Part shown: in pieces, positions 27,241-38,071 of the stretch
Layout of the letters: each line of letters starts with the position of its first letter
Numbering within the stretch: the stretch's first letter is position 1
Source: Turnera subulata
Lineage: Eukaryota > Streptophyta > Magnoliopsida > Malpighiales > Passifloraceae
DNA length: 64,000 nt
Assembly: GCA_028386065.3 (NCBI GenBank)
Contig: JAKUCV010001933.1
Coordinates: forward strand, 186,001 to 250,000
Direction of reading: 5' to 3'
Notes under the pieces: model-generated
Seen by the model: only the letters and a program-made list of their open reading frames with translations
The model's database searches: none
What the model was told of the DNA's origin: nothing
Made by a program: the position numbers and the translations under genes

Positions 27241-28076
27241 TTTTTTTTTTTTTTTCTTTCTTTGGATATGTAATATGGTCTACTACAAAGGTAAATGGAG
27301 GAGGAGATATAGTCATATAGATATAAGATTGGATGATGGTTGCTTAGAATCTAACGTAAGTATTGTAATAGAAAAATAAATTTGGATGGAATCTAAACCT
27401 GTACTACTTAAGTTAAAAAAAGAAGAGGAAGTAAAACTCTTGTCTTGTTAGTAGTAAAAAGAGAGGGCATTGGCCTTTGGATTTTGGCTGCGGAATCTGG
27501 GTTGTTAACAGGGCTGATGATGCATGATTGGAGATGAGATAAGAGGTTGTACTTGTGTTAGTATAATAATCACTCACTTTCAGATGCGAGTGCAGGACAC
27601 GAACCAATGGTAGGCAAGTTAGATTTGCCACAAACAAATACAATGGTTTGTCAAATTGTGTCAAGTGGGGTTGATACATAGGACTCCAGGAGGAGGATTG
27701 GCTGTTTTTGGGATTCAAAGAATGACGCCATCCCTTCATTATTTCCTCTGTCCTTTTTTGTGTTACTTTACTCTTTGTACCCATGTCTCCTCCTTTGTAG
27801 GGTGGAGAGGCGGAGGACTTTGCTTGGACTGTCTTATTTACTGCTCTTTGACAATGATGAATATGGGTTGGTGTGCTTACACATCCAAAACGTGCAATTT
27901 TCACTTTGGTTTAATAAGATACTAATATTTGTGGTAAATAAATTTTGGGCACTGTAAAATACACTACAGGTGTTAGACAATTTGTTGGTCCTACAAGTTT
28001 CTCCACCCAACCTTTGAAGGGAATCTTCAAACCTATGTGTCTCTTTGCAAATTTTGTATGAATAGATCCCAAACTC
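27241..28076. other. Intergenic, nothing recognised
   Basis: The longest open frame (27904-27413, -) ends in a run of Phe codons and shows no domain. I regard it as chance and see no gene or element here. Confidence 0.5.
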
Positions 28077-28088
28077 TAATGACATTTT

Positions 28089-28252
28089 TTTTATGACGCG
28101 TAGCAGGTGAGGGTGTCCGCTGGTGCCCCGGTTGAGCGGTCTCTCCTATGAGGAGGGTCTAATGCCAGGATGTAACCGGTATTGACCGGGGCCTGGACCG
28201 ACGGGGCGATGATGACACCACTGATGCCTTTTTACATTTTTTTTTTGTCGAA
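28089..28252 (+). mobile_element. SINE, family 1, shortened copy with 12-bp target-site duplication
   Basis: A 164-base insert flanked by a perfect direct repeat taatgacatttt (28077-28088 and 28253-28264). Its 3' half (ctcctatgaggagggtctaa, then gatgatgacaccactgatgc, then a T-run and gtcgaa) matches the 3' half of the SINE at 29326-29621. The 5' tRNA-like head is missing or unrecognisable, so this copy is 5'-shortened. Non-coding. Confidence 0.8.
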
Positions 28253-28264
28253 TAATGACATTTT

Positions 28265-29310
28265 AGAAATCTCAGCCATGAATGAATGAATGAATATATG
28301 GTTGTCTGAAGAGACGGGTACATCAGTGGAATCATCATCAAAAGTATTACGCAATTGATTTTTTTTTTTTCATGATTAAAGATTAAAGAGGTGGGCCTAA
28401 TGGCATTTGGTGTCTATCCTCTCAATTATGTGCAACTTGTGTGTGACGTACGTTCATTGTTTTGATCAACCTAATAGGCTAATACCCACACCAACTTTTT
28501 GTTTAATTCATTCAATCATTCTCTTACCATTTGTTTAGACCAAGTATTGGGGTTCCATTATCACTAGTATCCGTCCATTGGCGTCACTTCCGAGATACCA
28601 GCTCCCAATTGTGGATTAGTTAATTATTCTTGTAAGGATAATAATGTATCTATTCTCTTTGTCATTTTAGGCAAAGAAACATAGGACTTAATTATATTCT
28701 AGTAATTGAAAGCGAGTAGGAATCCTGGTACAAGATTCAATCCGGCATTGGCGAGAATACAAAGAATCAATGAAGGAAAAAGTCAAGAGAGGTTTTGCCA
28801 ATGGAAATCCCCAACCAATAGCGTGTCTACTATATTGAAAGCAAAAAAAAAAAAAAACTATGAACTTTGGGGAAGCCGATGGCTAAATTGTTAAGCTTTT
28901 TGGGTTCACCTATTTCTTTCCACCTTTAATTGGGTTTGTCTCCTTCACATCAATTTCTCAATAGAAAAATAAACCAAAAGCATCACCTTCAATATACGTT
29001 TACAGCTAGCTAGTTCCTTGCGAATGGAGAATAATTGTATCTTCGTGTTTATCTTTGATTCAGTTTCGTAATTATGAAACTTAGTTAATCATGTTTGACA
29101 AATTAAGGATTTGAGGTGTTCGTTGCAAGTTGAAACACAACTCTTCCTCGATTGCTTCTGGCACCAGACAGCCAGATTATAGCCGTCTTTGTACTAAAGA
29201 AGCAAGTTGAACCACCACAATTTGTCGATTATATGGCAATACCGCCTGTCTAGCTAATTCCCTATAAAATCATTAAGATAATTACAACTTGACATATTGT
29301 ACCGTATAAT
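28265..29310. other. Intergenic, nothing recognised
   Basis: AT-rich DNA with an imperfect gaat microsatellite near 28280 and an A-run at 28843-28857. No gene or element with boundaries was found. Confidence 0.5.
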
Positions 29311-29325
29311 TAATCCCTATTTTTT

Positions 29326-29621
29326 TGTCACTGAAGAAATAAAAGTATCATTGGTGTCATCATTGTCTCTTCAGTCTAGGTCCTCGGTTAACACGGATTA
29401 TATCTTAATATTAGACCCTCCTTATAGGAGAAATCGCCTACCAAAAGTGGAGACTTTTATCAATCCAAATGTCATAGTTCGGAAAATTTCATGGGTTCAA
29501 CGGCCAACAATCTCATACGGCCGTATCTCACAAATGAGGCTTAACTGGAAACACTACAACTCAAACCCGTAATCGACATAGACGAGTGAAACGTGTCACC
29601 ACTCGGCCACCAACCCGGTGG
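29326..29621 (-). mobile_element. SINE, family 1, near full-length copy with target-site duplication
   Basis: A 296-base insert reading leftward, between near-identical direct repeats (taatccctattttt at about 29311-29325 and taatccctacttttt at 29622-29636). The head has an RNA polymerase III A box (tggccgagtgg, around 29600-29610, reverse strand) and a B-box-like gggtttgagttg about 30 bases on (29557-29568), as in tRNA-derived SINEs. The body and tail share ctcctataaggagggtctaa and gatgacaccaatgatac with the copy at 28089-28252. It ends in gtgac plus an A-run. Confidence 0.82.
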
Positions 29622-29636
29622 TAATCCCTACTTTTT

Positions 29637-31950
29637 AATGACTTATTGAACTCACCTATTATATTGATGGTTACATTATTTACATTACATAATTGACGGA
29701 TCGTTTCACCTGCATAATTTGTCCCAAATGACGAGCTGACATATTCGTTGGCATTCAAAAATTTTTCATCAAATCATAAAATCTTATATATCAAGAATGA
29801 TTCTGGTGAAGTTTATATAATGTTCCCCAATTTCGCTCTATTTCTCATGCTAATTAATTTTGCGAAGAATTCCATAAGGTACAAATGGAGATCAATGTTC
29901 CCTAATCTTTTATTTTCTGTTCATCTTTTTGTGCTAACGGTGAAAAAAAAAACAAAATTCTTTTCATTTCTATCATCGACGTTGTAACCCTACCATAATC
30001 AACAGTTTTTCTTCTTTTTTTTGTTTTAAAAAAAATAGTGGTTAGATTGTCAAATTGCTCGTCACTATCACCAAAAAAGGATACATGGGTGGCTTCTAAA
30101 AAGAGGGGGACGACCGTCACCATGACTAAGCGTCATGATTTTTTTTTTAGTCTCACTATCATAATTTTCATTCTGAAAAAAGTTGTACAATAATTTATTG
30201 CACTCCTAGGTTCTTATATAACTTCCCATGAAGCATGTATAATTTAAATTGATTGATTTAGCCAATCCTTGTTGGTTATTTTTTTCCTTTTACTTCAAAA
30301 TAATGGATAAGATGGGATTCTTCCGTTAAAAAAGTATTTAATTAACAGATCATAATTCATCCTACTCCAAAAGATGTTATTCTCACTTTATGTAAAAGAG
30401 AGATTAATCAAAGAATTAATCTTTAGTTAATGTCAATTCATCCCTACCATAATTGTGAAATACATTTCAAAAATGACCACAAAACTTCTTGGAAATGGAA
30501 AATGCGGCCGTGTGGATACGTGAGCATATATGCTTGGAAAAGGAAAAAAACAAAGTGAATAATATCATATTAAAAAGCACACGAAAATGACTATTTGCAA
30601 GGAAACAAAAGATGTACATCAATCAAATATAACGACGGGAATGGTGTCCCTCGAGAGACACTCGTCGATTTCAGGGTGCCAACCAATAGGACTTGATTTC
30701 AGTTGATGATGTGTGGTCCATCCTCCCAAGTATTTAATTATAGAAAGAATCGGGATTAATCTAAATGATAAGCGACTTGTTTCCGCTAGATTGATTTAAA
30801 ATTTGATTATTTTGTATACACATAGAAATTTTGTGTCGAAAAATTCATCCATCACACATAGATGGACGGCCTTGGTCGGATCTAAATTAGTTAAGACAAA
30901 TTTTTTCAATAACAAGCAACAAAAAAATAGTAACAAACATAGTACAAGAGTGTTAGTTATTAATTTTTTTAAGAAAAAACAGAGAGTGTTAAATTGTCAA
31001 ATTGTGGAGTCATTGTCACCAAAAAAGGGAATGCATTGATGCGTTCCAAAAACAGAAGGGGACCGTGACAAACTGACAATGGCCCAACGTCAAGGCTTTT
31101 GATTCCATAATAATTCATAAATGTCCAACAAAAATTTAGCATTCCCCTTGTTCCTTTTTTGTTATATATAAAAAACAACAGTATCACTAATTGCTTCTAA
31201 GAATTTTTGGGTTTCGTGTATGAATAGGTGATAGCTCACCTATCCAAGCACCATAATTTGCTTCATGATCCATGTAGATATAGTGGATGGCTATATTTAT
31301 AAACATATATACGACTCTTGGATCTTGCTACAGCAATGAAATCTGTATAAAGTCAATACTCATTATGTATGTAACTACACTCAATTTATTTTCTTAATGA
31401 ATGTGGATCAAATTAAACATATACATCATCATATCTTATGTGGACTGGTAATGAAGGGACTATATATACATATTAACTATTACTTATACGTGACCAAGTT
31501 TTTCAGCACAAAAACTATATATAATGGTTCCGGCGTGACATCATCCACTGAAATAAATAACAAAACAACAATATTGGTAGCATAGGTAGTAGTAGAAAAC
31601 AAGTAAGTTTTTCGTCGACTATGTTAACATAAAGCGAATGGACTATAGCTATCGCAGTCTATGGAAAAATAGAAGTAAAAAATCTCCAGAAAAGGGATCT
31701 GAGTGTGAAGTTGCCCCCTAATTGGTAATCAAGATTCCATGGTGTGAGTGGATAATTCACTTGGCTGGGATTTAATTGGTGGTCTAATCAGAATTGCTTT
31801 AATAATTAGTAATAGTACACATCACCACAGGTCACAAATGCATATATGAATTTGAACTGGTACGCTTGCTCATATTATATGCGTACGCGGGTCGCCACTA
31901 GTCCCCACAATCCTCCTACACACTGCCTAGTGTGGCTAATTAGTGTTTCC
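29637..31950. other. Intergenic, nothing recognised
   Basis: AT-rich spacer with several homopolymers. Two similar patches occur at about 30030-30130 and 30985-31085 (ttgtcaaattg, gtcac.atcaccaaaaaagg, gggga.cg), suggesting an old repeat pair. I found no gene. Confidence 0.45.
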
Positions 31951-31954
31951 CAAT

Positions 31955-32290
31955 TCTTCACACAAGTGTGGGGTTAGTGAAAGTGTAAGCGATTTGGTTT
32001 TGCTTAAATGAAATTTCGAATTCAAGTCCTCGTGTACGAAGAAACTTATTGACAGACTCATCCATTATACCATAGTGCGCGGGTCGAATCCAGATTAGAT
32101 TCTCGAAAGACTCACCTAACTTATTGACAGACTCATCCATTATACCATAGTGCGCGGGTCGAATCCAGATTAGATTCTCGAAAGACTCACCTAACTTATT
32201 GACAGACTCATCCATTATACCATAGTGTGCGGGTCGAATCCAAATTAGATTCTCGAAAGACTCACCTAATATCATCCTAGTCAGATCCGG
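31955..32290 (+). mobile_element. SINE-like element, family 2, with internal triplication
   Basis: Has a possible tRNA-like head near 31980-32030 (B-box-like aattcaagtcc). The body carries gggtcgaatccagattag, which recurs at four other places in the window (32925, 34680, 43853, 63395), usually followed by a ccggatgg-like motif. The termini are not certain. The body contains three tandem 75-base units. Confidence 0.55.
32043..32270. repeat. 75-bp tandem repeat, three copies
   Basis: Units start at 32043, 32118 and 32193 (aacttattgacagactcatc at each). They are identical over nearly their whole length; the third carries a few substitutions (gtgtgc for gtgcgc, ccaaat for ccagat). Because 75 is divisible by three, the reverse strand stays open with a repeated 25-residue peptide. 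I read this as a by-product, not a protein gene. Confidence 0.92.
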
Positions 32291-32975
32291 ATGACTTGAG
32301 GGAAAATTCTAAATGGTAGATGAGAGAAAGGAAAAAAAAAGTTAACGATCTTGAAGTATATCAAGTGGGTATTGAAAATGTAGATGAAAAGCGAGGAGAG
32401 AGGTGGGGGGATGAGGAAAATCGTGAAAGGCTAAAATATGCTATGGTTAGCTCATGGGGGATAGTAATGGTCAAGAAGGGTTGTGAGCCACTTTCTTCTG
32501 CAATCTTTTTTTGTGGTGTCAAGTGGATGTGCAATGTGTAGGTGGGGTCATGTGCCTAGTGAGCATTTTTTGGTGAGCCCAGGCAGTGCAGGCTACTTAA
32601 TTTTTTCTTCAAGAGCCAATGGTTAAGGTGACGTAAATGTCCATGTCAATGGGTCCTCGAAAAGAAATGTTCTGGAAAAAGCCAATGATGTTGATCCTCA
32701 CAAAAATGCAACAGCATTTGGGCATAATTATAAATAGCAATTGGTCTGGTGCATGGTTTCTGTGGCATTAGAGAATCAGACTCTTGTAGAGGGGAGAAAA
32801 AAAGAGAAAAACAATGCATTATTTGTGTTATTTAAGGTTGATATATGGATGGTAAGCTGAGTGTACCTAGAAAATCTTCGCTGGAAGACTAACTCAAAGA
32901 CGAACTCACCATAGCAGATATGCCACCCGGGTCGAATCTGAATTAGTCGAGCAAAATTCCAGATACTAAATGGGA
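32291..32975. other. Intergenic with a family-2 SINE fragment at 32880-32975
   Basis: 32880-32975 carries the family-2 motifs gactcaccat...cccgggtcgaatc and gaattagtcgag, ending agatactaaatgg. The remainder (32291-32880) contains no recognised gene. A short purine-rich open frame at 32320-32541 has no domain. Confidence 0.5.
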
Positions 32976-32983
32976 AAAAGGAG

Positions 32984-33334
32984 CATTGTTATCAAATCCG
33001 GACCTGCCCGGCTGGTTGAACCGGGAGAACCGCGAACCGGAGACAAATCTGGTTTTTTTACCATTCTGGGTTGTATACTCATGACGGGTTCTCCGGTTTT
33101 CCCGATTTTTATCGACTACGTTTCCTGTTTTTTCCGGGTTAAAAGGAAAAATTTTCAAAATTTTATCTTGATCAAACCATGATCGGATTTTTGGTTAGAC
33201 CTTTATTAAAAAACTATATACTTTTACTGCTAACTCTTATACCGGTCAGACCCGGTTGGACTACCGTTGAACCTCTTAACCCGCGACCCGGCCACTGAAA
33301 CAGATCAATGGCCGAGCCGGGTTTTATAACCTTG
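32984..33334. mobile_element. hAT-type MITE, 351 bp, with 8-bp target-site duplication
   Basis: Flanked by a perfect 8-base direct repeat aaaaggag (32976-32983 and 33335-33342). The element starts CATTGTTATCAAATCCGG; its other end, read inward on the opposite strand, is CAAGGTTATAAAACCCGG (14 of 18 match), with CA...TG ends. An 8-bp duplication is the hallmark of hAT transposition. The interior has no open frame of note and is rich in ccgg motifs. Non-autonomous. It inserted beside the family-2 SINE fragment. Confidence 0.85.
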
Positions 33335-33342
33335 AAAAGGAG

Positions 33343-36300
33343 AGTGAAGGAAAGATAATTGGAAAAGTTTTTCTATTACTGCACGTATCTTGCACAAAAG
33401 GCAAGAGACCTTCGTACAATGAACGTGGGAGTTGATTAAGATGATTAAAGCAAAAGGACAACAATTAATTACATGGTAATCATACAAACAGAAGAATGGA
33501 TTATGGACATCTATCCGGCTATCAGTCACAGATTTGGCAGGCAGAATTGTGAATTTTTTTTAAGCTAAAAAGGAATATACTGAAAAGTACAGTGACTGAG
33601 TTTTAAGATATATATATTATTATAAGTGTGGTTCTTGACTTATTGTATTTCTAAATTAAATTAATTAAGCATGCCATTACCTAACACAATTATTTTTGTG
33701 GAAAATGCTAATTGACCCTTTAAACATAAAATCAATTAGAGGGAGGGAAAAGCATTGGATGTATGGGAATTGTTACATTTCGTAGAGTTTCTAACTTGTT
33801 GTAAACAATAGCACGGTGGAGTTGGCCACTCACTGCCTCCTATAGATGGGAGAAACAAAAGAACTACTACTTCAATTAAAAAGTATCTGCCCTTAATCTT
33901 CGAGGAAACTGAACAACCAAAGTTTTAAAAAAAAAAAATTATTTTTAGCCATCTTTGATAGTGAATGTCATTAATATCAATAATGGAGCAGATGAGATAA
34001 CGTTATTGCAACCAAATACGGCATATTTAGCAAAGCTGCCATTACTGCTCGGTTTCTAAGTTAGACGGGTTATGCTGTCCAATGAATAACCAAAAATGGA
34101 AATACAATTATTAGTACAGCTAGGTAATTTGGTTATATCCAAGACTTTGCAAGTACTTAAGGAGGACTACTCAAGCCCTGAAAAATTAATGTTCAAGTTC
34201 AACACATATTGAAAGATTTGCAGTAACATTGTGGTCATAGATCGTAATCTGGCTGCCGGACAAGGTTTTTGGTACGTAGCAAGAAGATTTCCTTCTTTAT
34301 GGTATGTCACTGCCTTTTGTTTTCAATTGCCAAAAACTTTAAAGATGCTTTTATAAAGTTTGGAAATAATTCAGTCATTTTGAAGGAATTGTGTCCTGAA
34401 TGAAGCAGTTTGTTCTTTTTCATTTTCTTCAAGGAATATTGCTGGATGCATGTGATCACTCATCCTTTGAGCTATGAAATGTGCTTTCTTTGGGTTCATG
34501 AACTGACTATGAAATGTTGTTAATGTTTACATGTTGGAAAATTTTCAATTTGGAGCTTCTTTGTCAGCTTTTTTTTGTCATAAGCTTCTTTCCCAGCTTC
34601 TCACGTCAGGATTCATGATTTCAAAATAAGAAAAGTGGGTCAAGATCATTACTCCGGACACCGGATAGCTAGTTGCGCGATCTGGGTTGAATCTGGATTA
34701 ATCGGATCAAAGCCGGTATTGAAAAAGGGAAGAGTAGGTCAAGACTCGAGAGAGTCGCCACTCATACCATTACTCTATTTAGGGCTTGGAGAAAACAAAG
34801 ACTAGCAATTAGTCCCTTAACTAGCCCGTCACCCTTTTGCTCAACTGGGCTCAATATGATTCCTCCATCATTTGAGCCGATACCGGGCCCTGGTGGGCTG
34901 TTACCCATATCGTTTACTGGGCCAATAGGGGGATTAAGAAGGATGAAAATTAAAGGATATACTATGCAAAATGCATGCCTGCCCCCTGTTTTGGGCATGT
35001 AGTTTGCAGTTTTCCAGTACTCCTGCCTTTTCCGATAAGTACAGGGTAATATTTTTTTTCTTTTCGACAAGTGGATAACATTTTAATGGATAATCTAACA
35101 GATAAGGAAGTAAAATAAATTCCTTACAACCAAGGTAGTAGTAGATAATGCATGTAATATAAAAGTATACAAATCCTCTGTAAGAAGATTAGATCAATTC
35201 AAAAAAACATCCCCTGATTGAATAGCATCATCGGATGATGATAATAGTTAACAAAAGTGACCTTCCTAAGCCAAATTATTTGTTTTCTTAGCCAAGTTTT
35301 TTCTTTTTTTGCCAATTTTTTTATTTGTTTGATAAGATGCCAATTGCCAAACTTTATTTGTTATATCAATGAGAAAAAAATGTCACAAGTCAAACAGAGG
35401 AAGCACAGAGGTGCGTTGTAGTTGTATGTGTGTTGCATTATTTGCAATTGCAAACAAGATTCGATGTATATGTTTTGGATTCACTTCCCATGTAGGAGGA
35501 CTGAAACGACTCATATATATCCAATGATTTCTAAACACCCCATGCAAGCAATTATTTATATACCTCAGAATTCCTTTTTTTTTTGTCGAATATTCCTTAC
35601 ATTCATTACGTAGTGGATGACATATTTAGTCGTTATAGTTTGGTCCATCGAATATTTAGGTAATGTTATAGTATAAGCCCAGCCACTCAATGAAAGATTC
35701 TCTTCCAAGAAAGATCTGAATATTTTGTCAAAAAGAAAAAGCACTGGGCCAGGAAAAATGAACAAAAAATCAAAAAAAAGGGTGAAAAGTCCAAACGGAA
35801 TGGACCCGTAGTGTTGTTTTTGCTTTTTTTTTTTGGAAAATTCTTTTATCACACCCTCCAAATTTGATTAGTTATGAGACTTTCTTTTTTTGAACAAAAT
35901 ATCTTTAAAGATTATTTTTTATTTCTTTAATTATCTTAAAACTTTTTTCCTCTTTTTCAAGATTCATATTTTTTTCTTAATTTATCGTATACTATTCTAA
36001 AAATAATTACACACATTCAATATGTATACACTTAAATAGTTTAATTATTTATAATATAATTAAATTTAAGATTAAATTCACAATTAATAAAACTTAGGGC
36101 CTACTATAAAATTTCTTACAACCAACGTAACACCAAAGTTGAAGTCTTCCTCGACCAGACAACAAGTGACAAGTGACAAACCGACACACATAAAGAGGGA
36201 GAACAGGGAAGAGAAAGAAACTGATAAAGAAAGAAAGAAAGAATAGAATAGAATAGCACAGAATTGTGTGTGGCACCAAAAACAGAAGAGGAGGGGAGGG

Positions 36301-36599
36301 AAAGTCAAGCCCGCCCGAGTAGGCTGGGGGGGCAGACAAAAAAACAGAGCAAAAAGCCAAAGGCAGATCCTATCCTATTGCAGCAATGCAACCACCGCTA
36401 ACTCGGGGGGTGTGGGGGCTTTTCGATAGGAGGATAAGATCGGGTAAAAAGAGAGACTCTTGATTTTTTGGAAAATTAACGAACGAACGAACTATGTCTG
36501 TGATACGGACATGAACCCGAAAAACAGGAAACCAAACAACAACCAAACGCGCCACTTGCACATATTTACCACCCCGCCCCGTCACCATCACCTCCATCC
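33343..36599. other. Intergenic; one family-2 SINE fragment, upstream region of the transporter gene
   Basis: A family-2 SINE fragment lies at about 34645-34730 (gttgaatctggatt, agccggtattg). 35870-36110 is very AT-rich. 36180-36310 is a purine-rich tract (gaaag, agaat and gagg repeats) that probably belongs to the promoter or leader of the + strand gene starting near 36600. No protein gene was recognised. Confidence 0.5.
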
Positions 36600-36851
36600 A
36601 TGACCCACCATCACCCCCCAGGCTTCGTTTCTTCGTCTTCTTCTTCCTCTTCCTATCCCAATCCGGAGACTAGTGGTACTACTAGTAGTAGTAGTAGTAG
36701 TCATAGTGTTGGGTTCTTTGGAAAGTTGAGTCGTGATTGGTTTCGTCTTATTCGCGGGCAGTCCAGTAATAAATTGAGTGACCGGGAAGGCAAATTCAGC
36801 GGTAGCCAACCCGAAGAGAGATCTGCATTTATCGTCTCTGACTCTCTCGAG
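36600..36851 (+). CDS. Putative first exon of the OCT7-like transporter gene (84-codon in-frame extension)
   Basis: An open frame from ATG 36600 to the donor at 36851 (ctcgag/gtttg), exactly 84 codons. If spliced to the acceptor directly before the transporter ATG at 38072 (ctttag/atgg), it joins in frame and adds an N-terminal extension. The extension has Ser tracts, then GFFGKLSRDWFRLIRG and SAFIVSDSLE. The alternative is a 5' untranslated exon that happens to be open; Arabidopsis OCT7 begins at the second Met as far as I recall. A partial copy of this exon (last 26 codons plus donor) lies at 37501-37579, with substitutions but no stop. Confidence 0.5.
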
Positions 36852-38071
36852 GTTTGTTTCTTCTTCAATTATGTGTTTTTCAGAGAATAAGAATACCCAT
36901 TTCCTGTTTTTTTGCTTTCTGTTTCTTGTCTTGATGGATCAGCGGGTTGTGTTGTTTTCAATGTTTTGCAGTGTTTTTAGAATCTACCTGTTGTGTGATT
37001 CTAATCTAGTGTGTAACGCTTTTGATATATTGCTACCTTATTAAGAACTGATCTTTCTTAGAGATGATGAGTGACTGACTCCTTGGAATCTTTTCGTGTG
37101 AGAAACTTCCTGTTCTCTGCTGTTTGTGTCTTTGTGTCTTGTCTTGGTGGGTTTTTAAACTCATGGTGGTGGTTGTTTTCTGATGAATGGAGCACCAGGT
37201 TGTGTTGTTTTCGTAGCTTTGCAGTGTTTTTGATATATTGCTGACCTGATCGAGATATTTTCTTAAGAACTGATCTTTCTTAGAGATGATGAGTGACTGA
37301 TTCTTGAAATCTTTTCGTGTGAGAAATTTTTTAAACATTTCTTCTCCCACAAACGCAACTTATTATTCCCTGGGAGATATCTTGAATTGAAAATGCATTT
37401 CCCTTAATTTAAAACGCTTTGAATCCGATACTTCATCTAGCAAATAACTTTGGCCGAGTGCGAGTAGTATGATAATTTATTATACTACTCAAGTAGTATA
37501 AATTGAGTGACCGGGAAGGCAAATTCAGCAGCAGCCAACCCGACGAAATATCTGCATTTATAGTCTCTGACACTCTCGAGGTTTGTTCTTTTTGTGTTTT
37601 GAGAGAATCCACACTTACAGTTTTTTTGTTTGTTTTTGTTTATTGGCTTGGGGGGTTCAAAACTGAATTGCTTCGAGAGGGTTTGTTGTCTGATATAATG
37701 GATCAGCGGTTGTGTTGTTTTCAAAGCTTTGCAGTGTTTTCAGATCCTACCTGTTGTGTTATTCTACTGAATAGCGCTTTTGATATATTGCCCATCTGAA
37801 TCTGATGAAGATACTTTCTTAGCAACAAAAAACTGATCTTTCTTAGAGATGATCAGTGACTGACATCTAGAGGATAACTTTGGCTGAGCAAGAGTAGTAT
37901 AATGTGCATAAGCAAGCTCTACTTTTTATTTTGTCTTCCTCTCTGATGATTCTCTCCATCCTTTTGTTGAATTGATTATCATATGGATAAAAAAGGTTCA
38001 TGACTGTTATGGTTGTATAAGCAGCAGAATTTCCTGATGTTCTATTCTTTTGAATTCCCTATAACCTTTAG
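36852..38071 (+). repeat. Leader intron of the transporter gene with locally multiplied units
   Basis: Three related blocks were seen. Block 1 is 36775-37090 (exon end, donor and intron start). Block 2 is about 37170-37330 (intron part only). Block 3 is about 37500-37865 (exon end, donor and intron part). Shared motifs are ggttgtgttgttttc, gctttgcagtgtttt, gatatattgc and ctgatctttcttagagatga. The smaller pair aactttggc.gag.agtagtat occurs at 37446 and 37869. Together they indicate repeated tandem duplication around the first exon. Confidence 0.8.

Noticed and set aside
27413..27904. 163-codon open frame on the - strand
   Set aside because: Ends in a run of Phe codons, has no recognisable domain, no splice context and no copy elsewhere in the window; judged to be chance.
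29557..29621. tRNA-like sequence with A and B boxes
   Set aside because: It does not fold into a full tRNA by eye and continues into a SINE body between target-site duplications.
32043..32270. Regularly spaced repeats considered as a CRISPR array
   Set aside because: The units are contiguous with no unique spacers, and the window is a plant nuclear sequence.
31958..32275. 105-codon open frame with a 25-residue repeat
   Set aside because: It exists only because the 75-base DNA unit is divisible by three; the DNA repeat lies within a SINE-like element.
32320..32541. 73-codon open frame
   Set aside because: Purine-rich, low complexity and without similarity to a known family.
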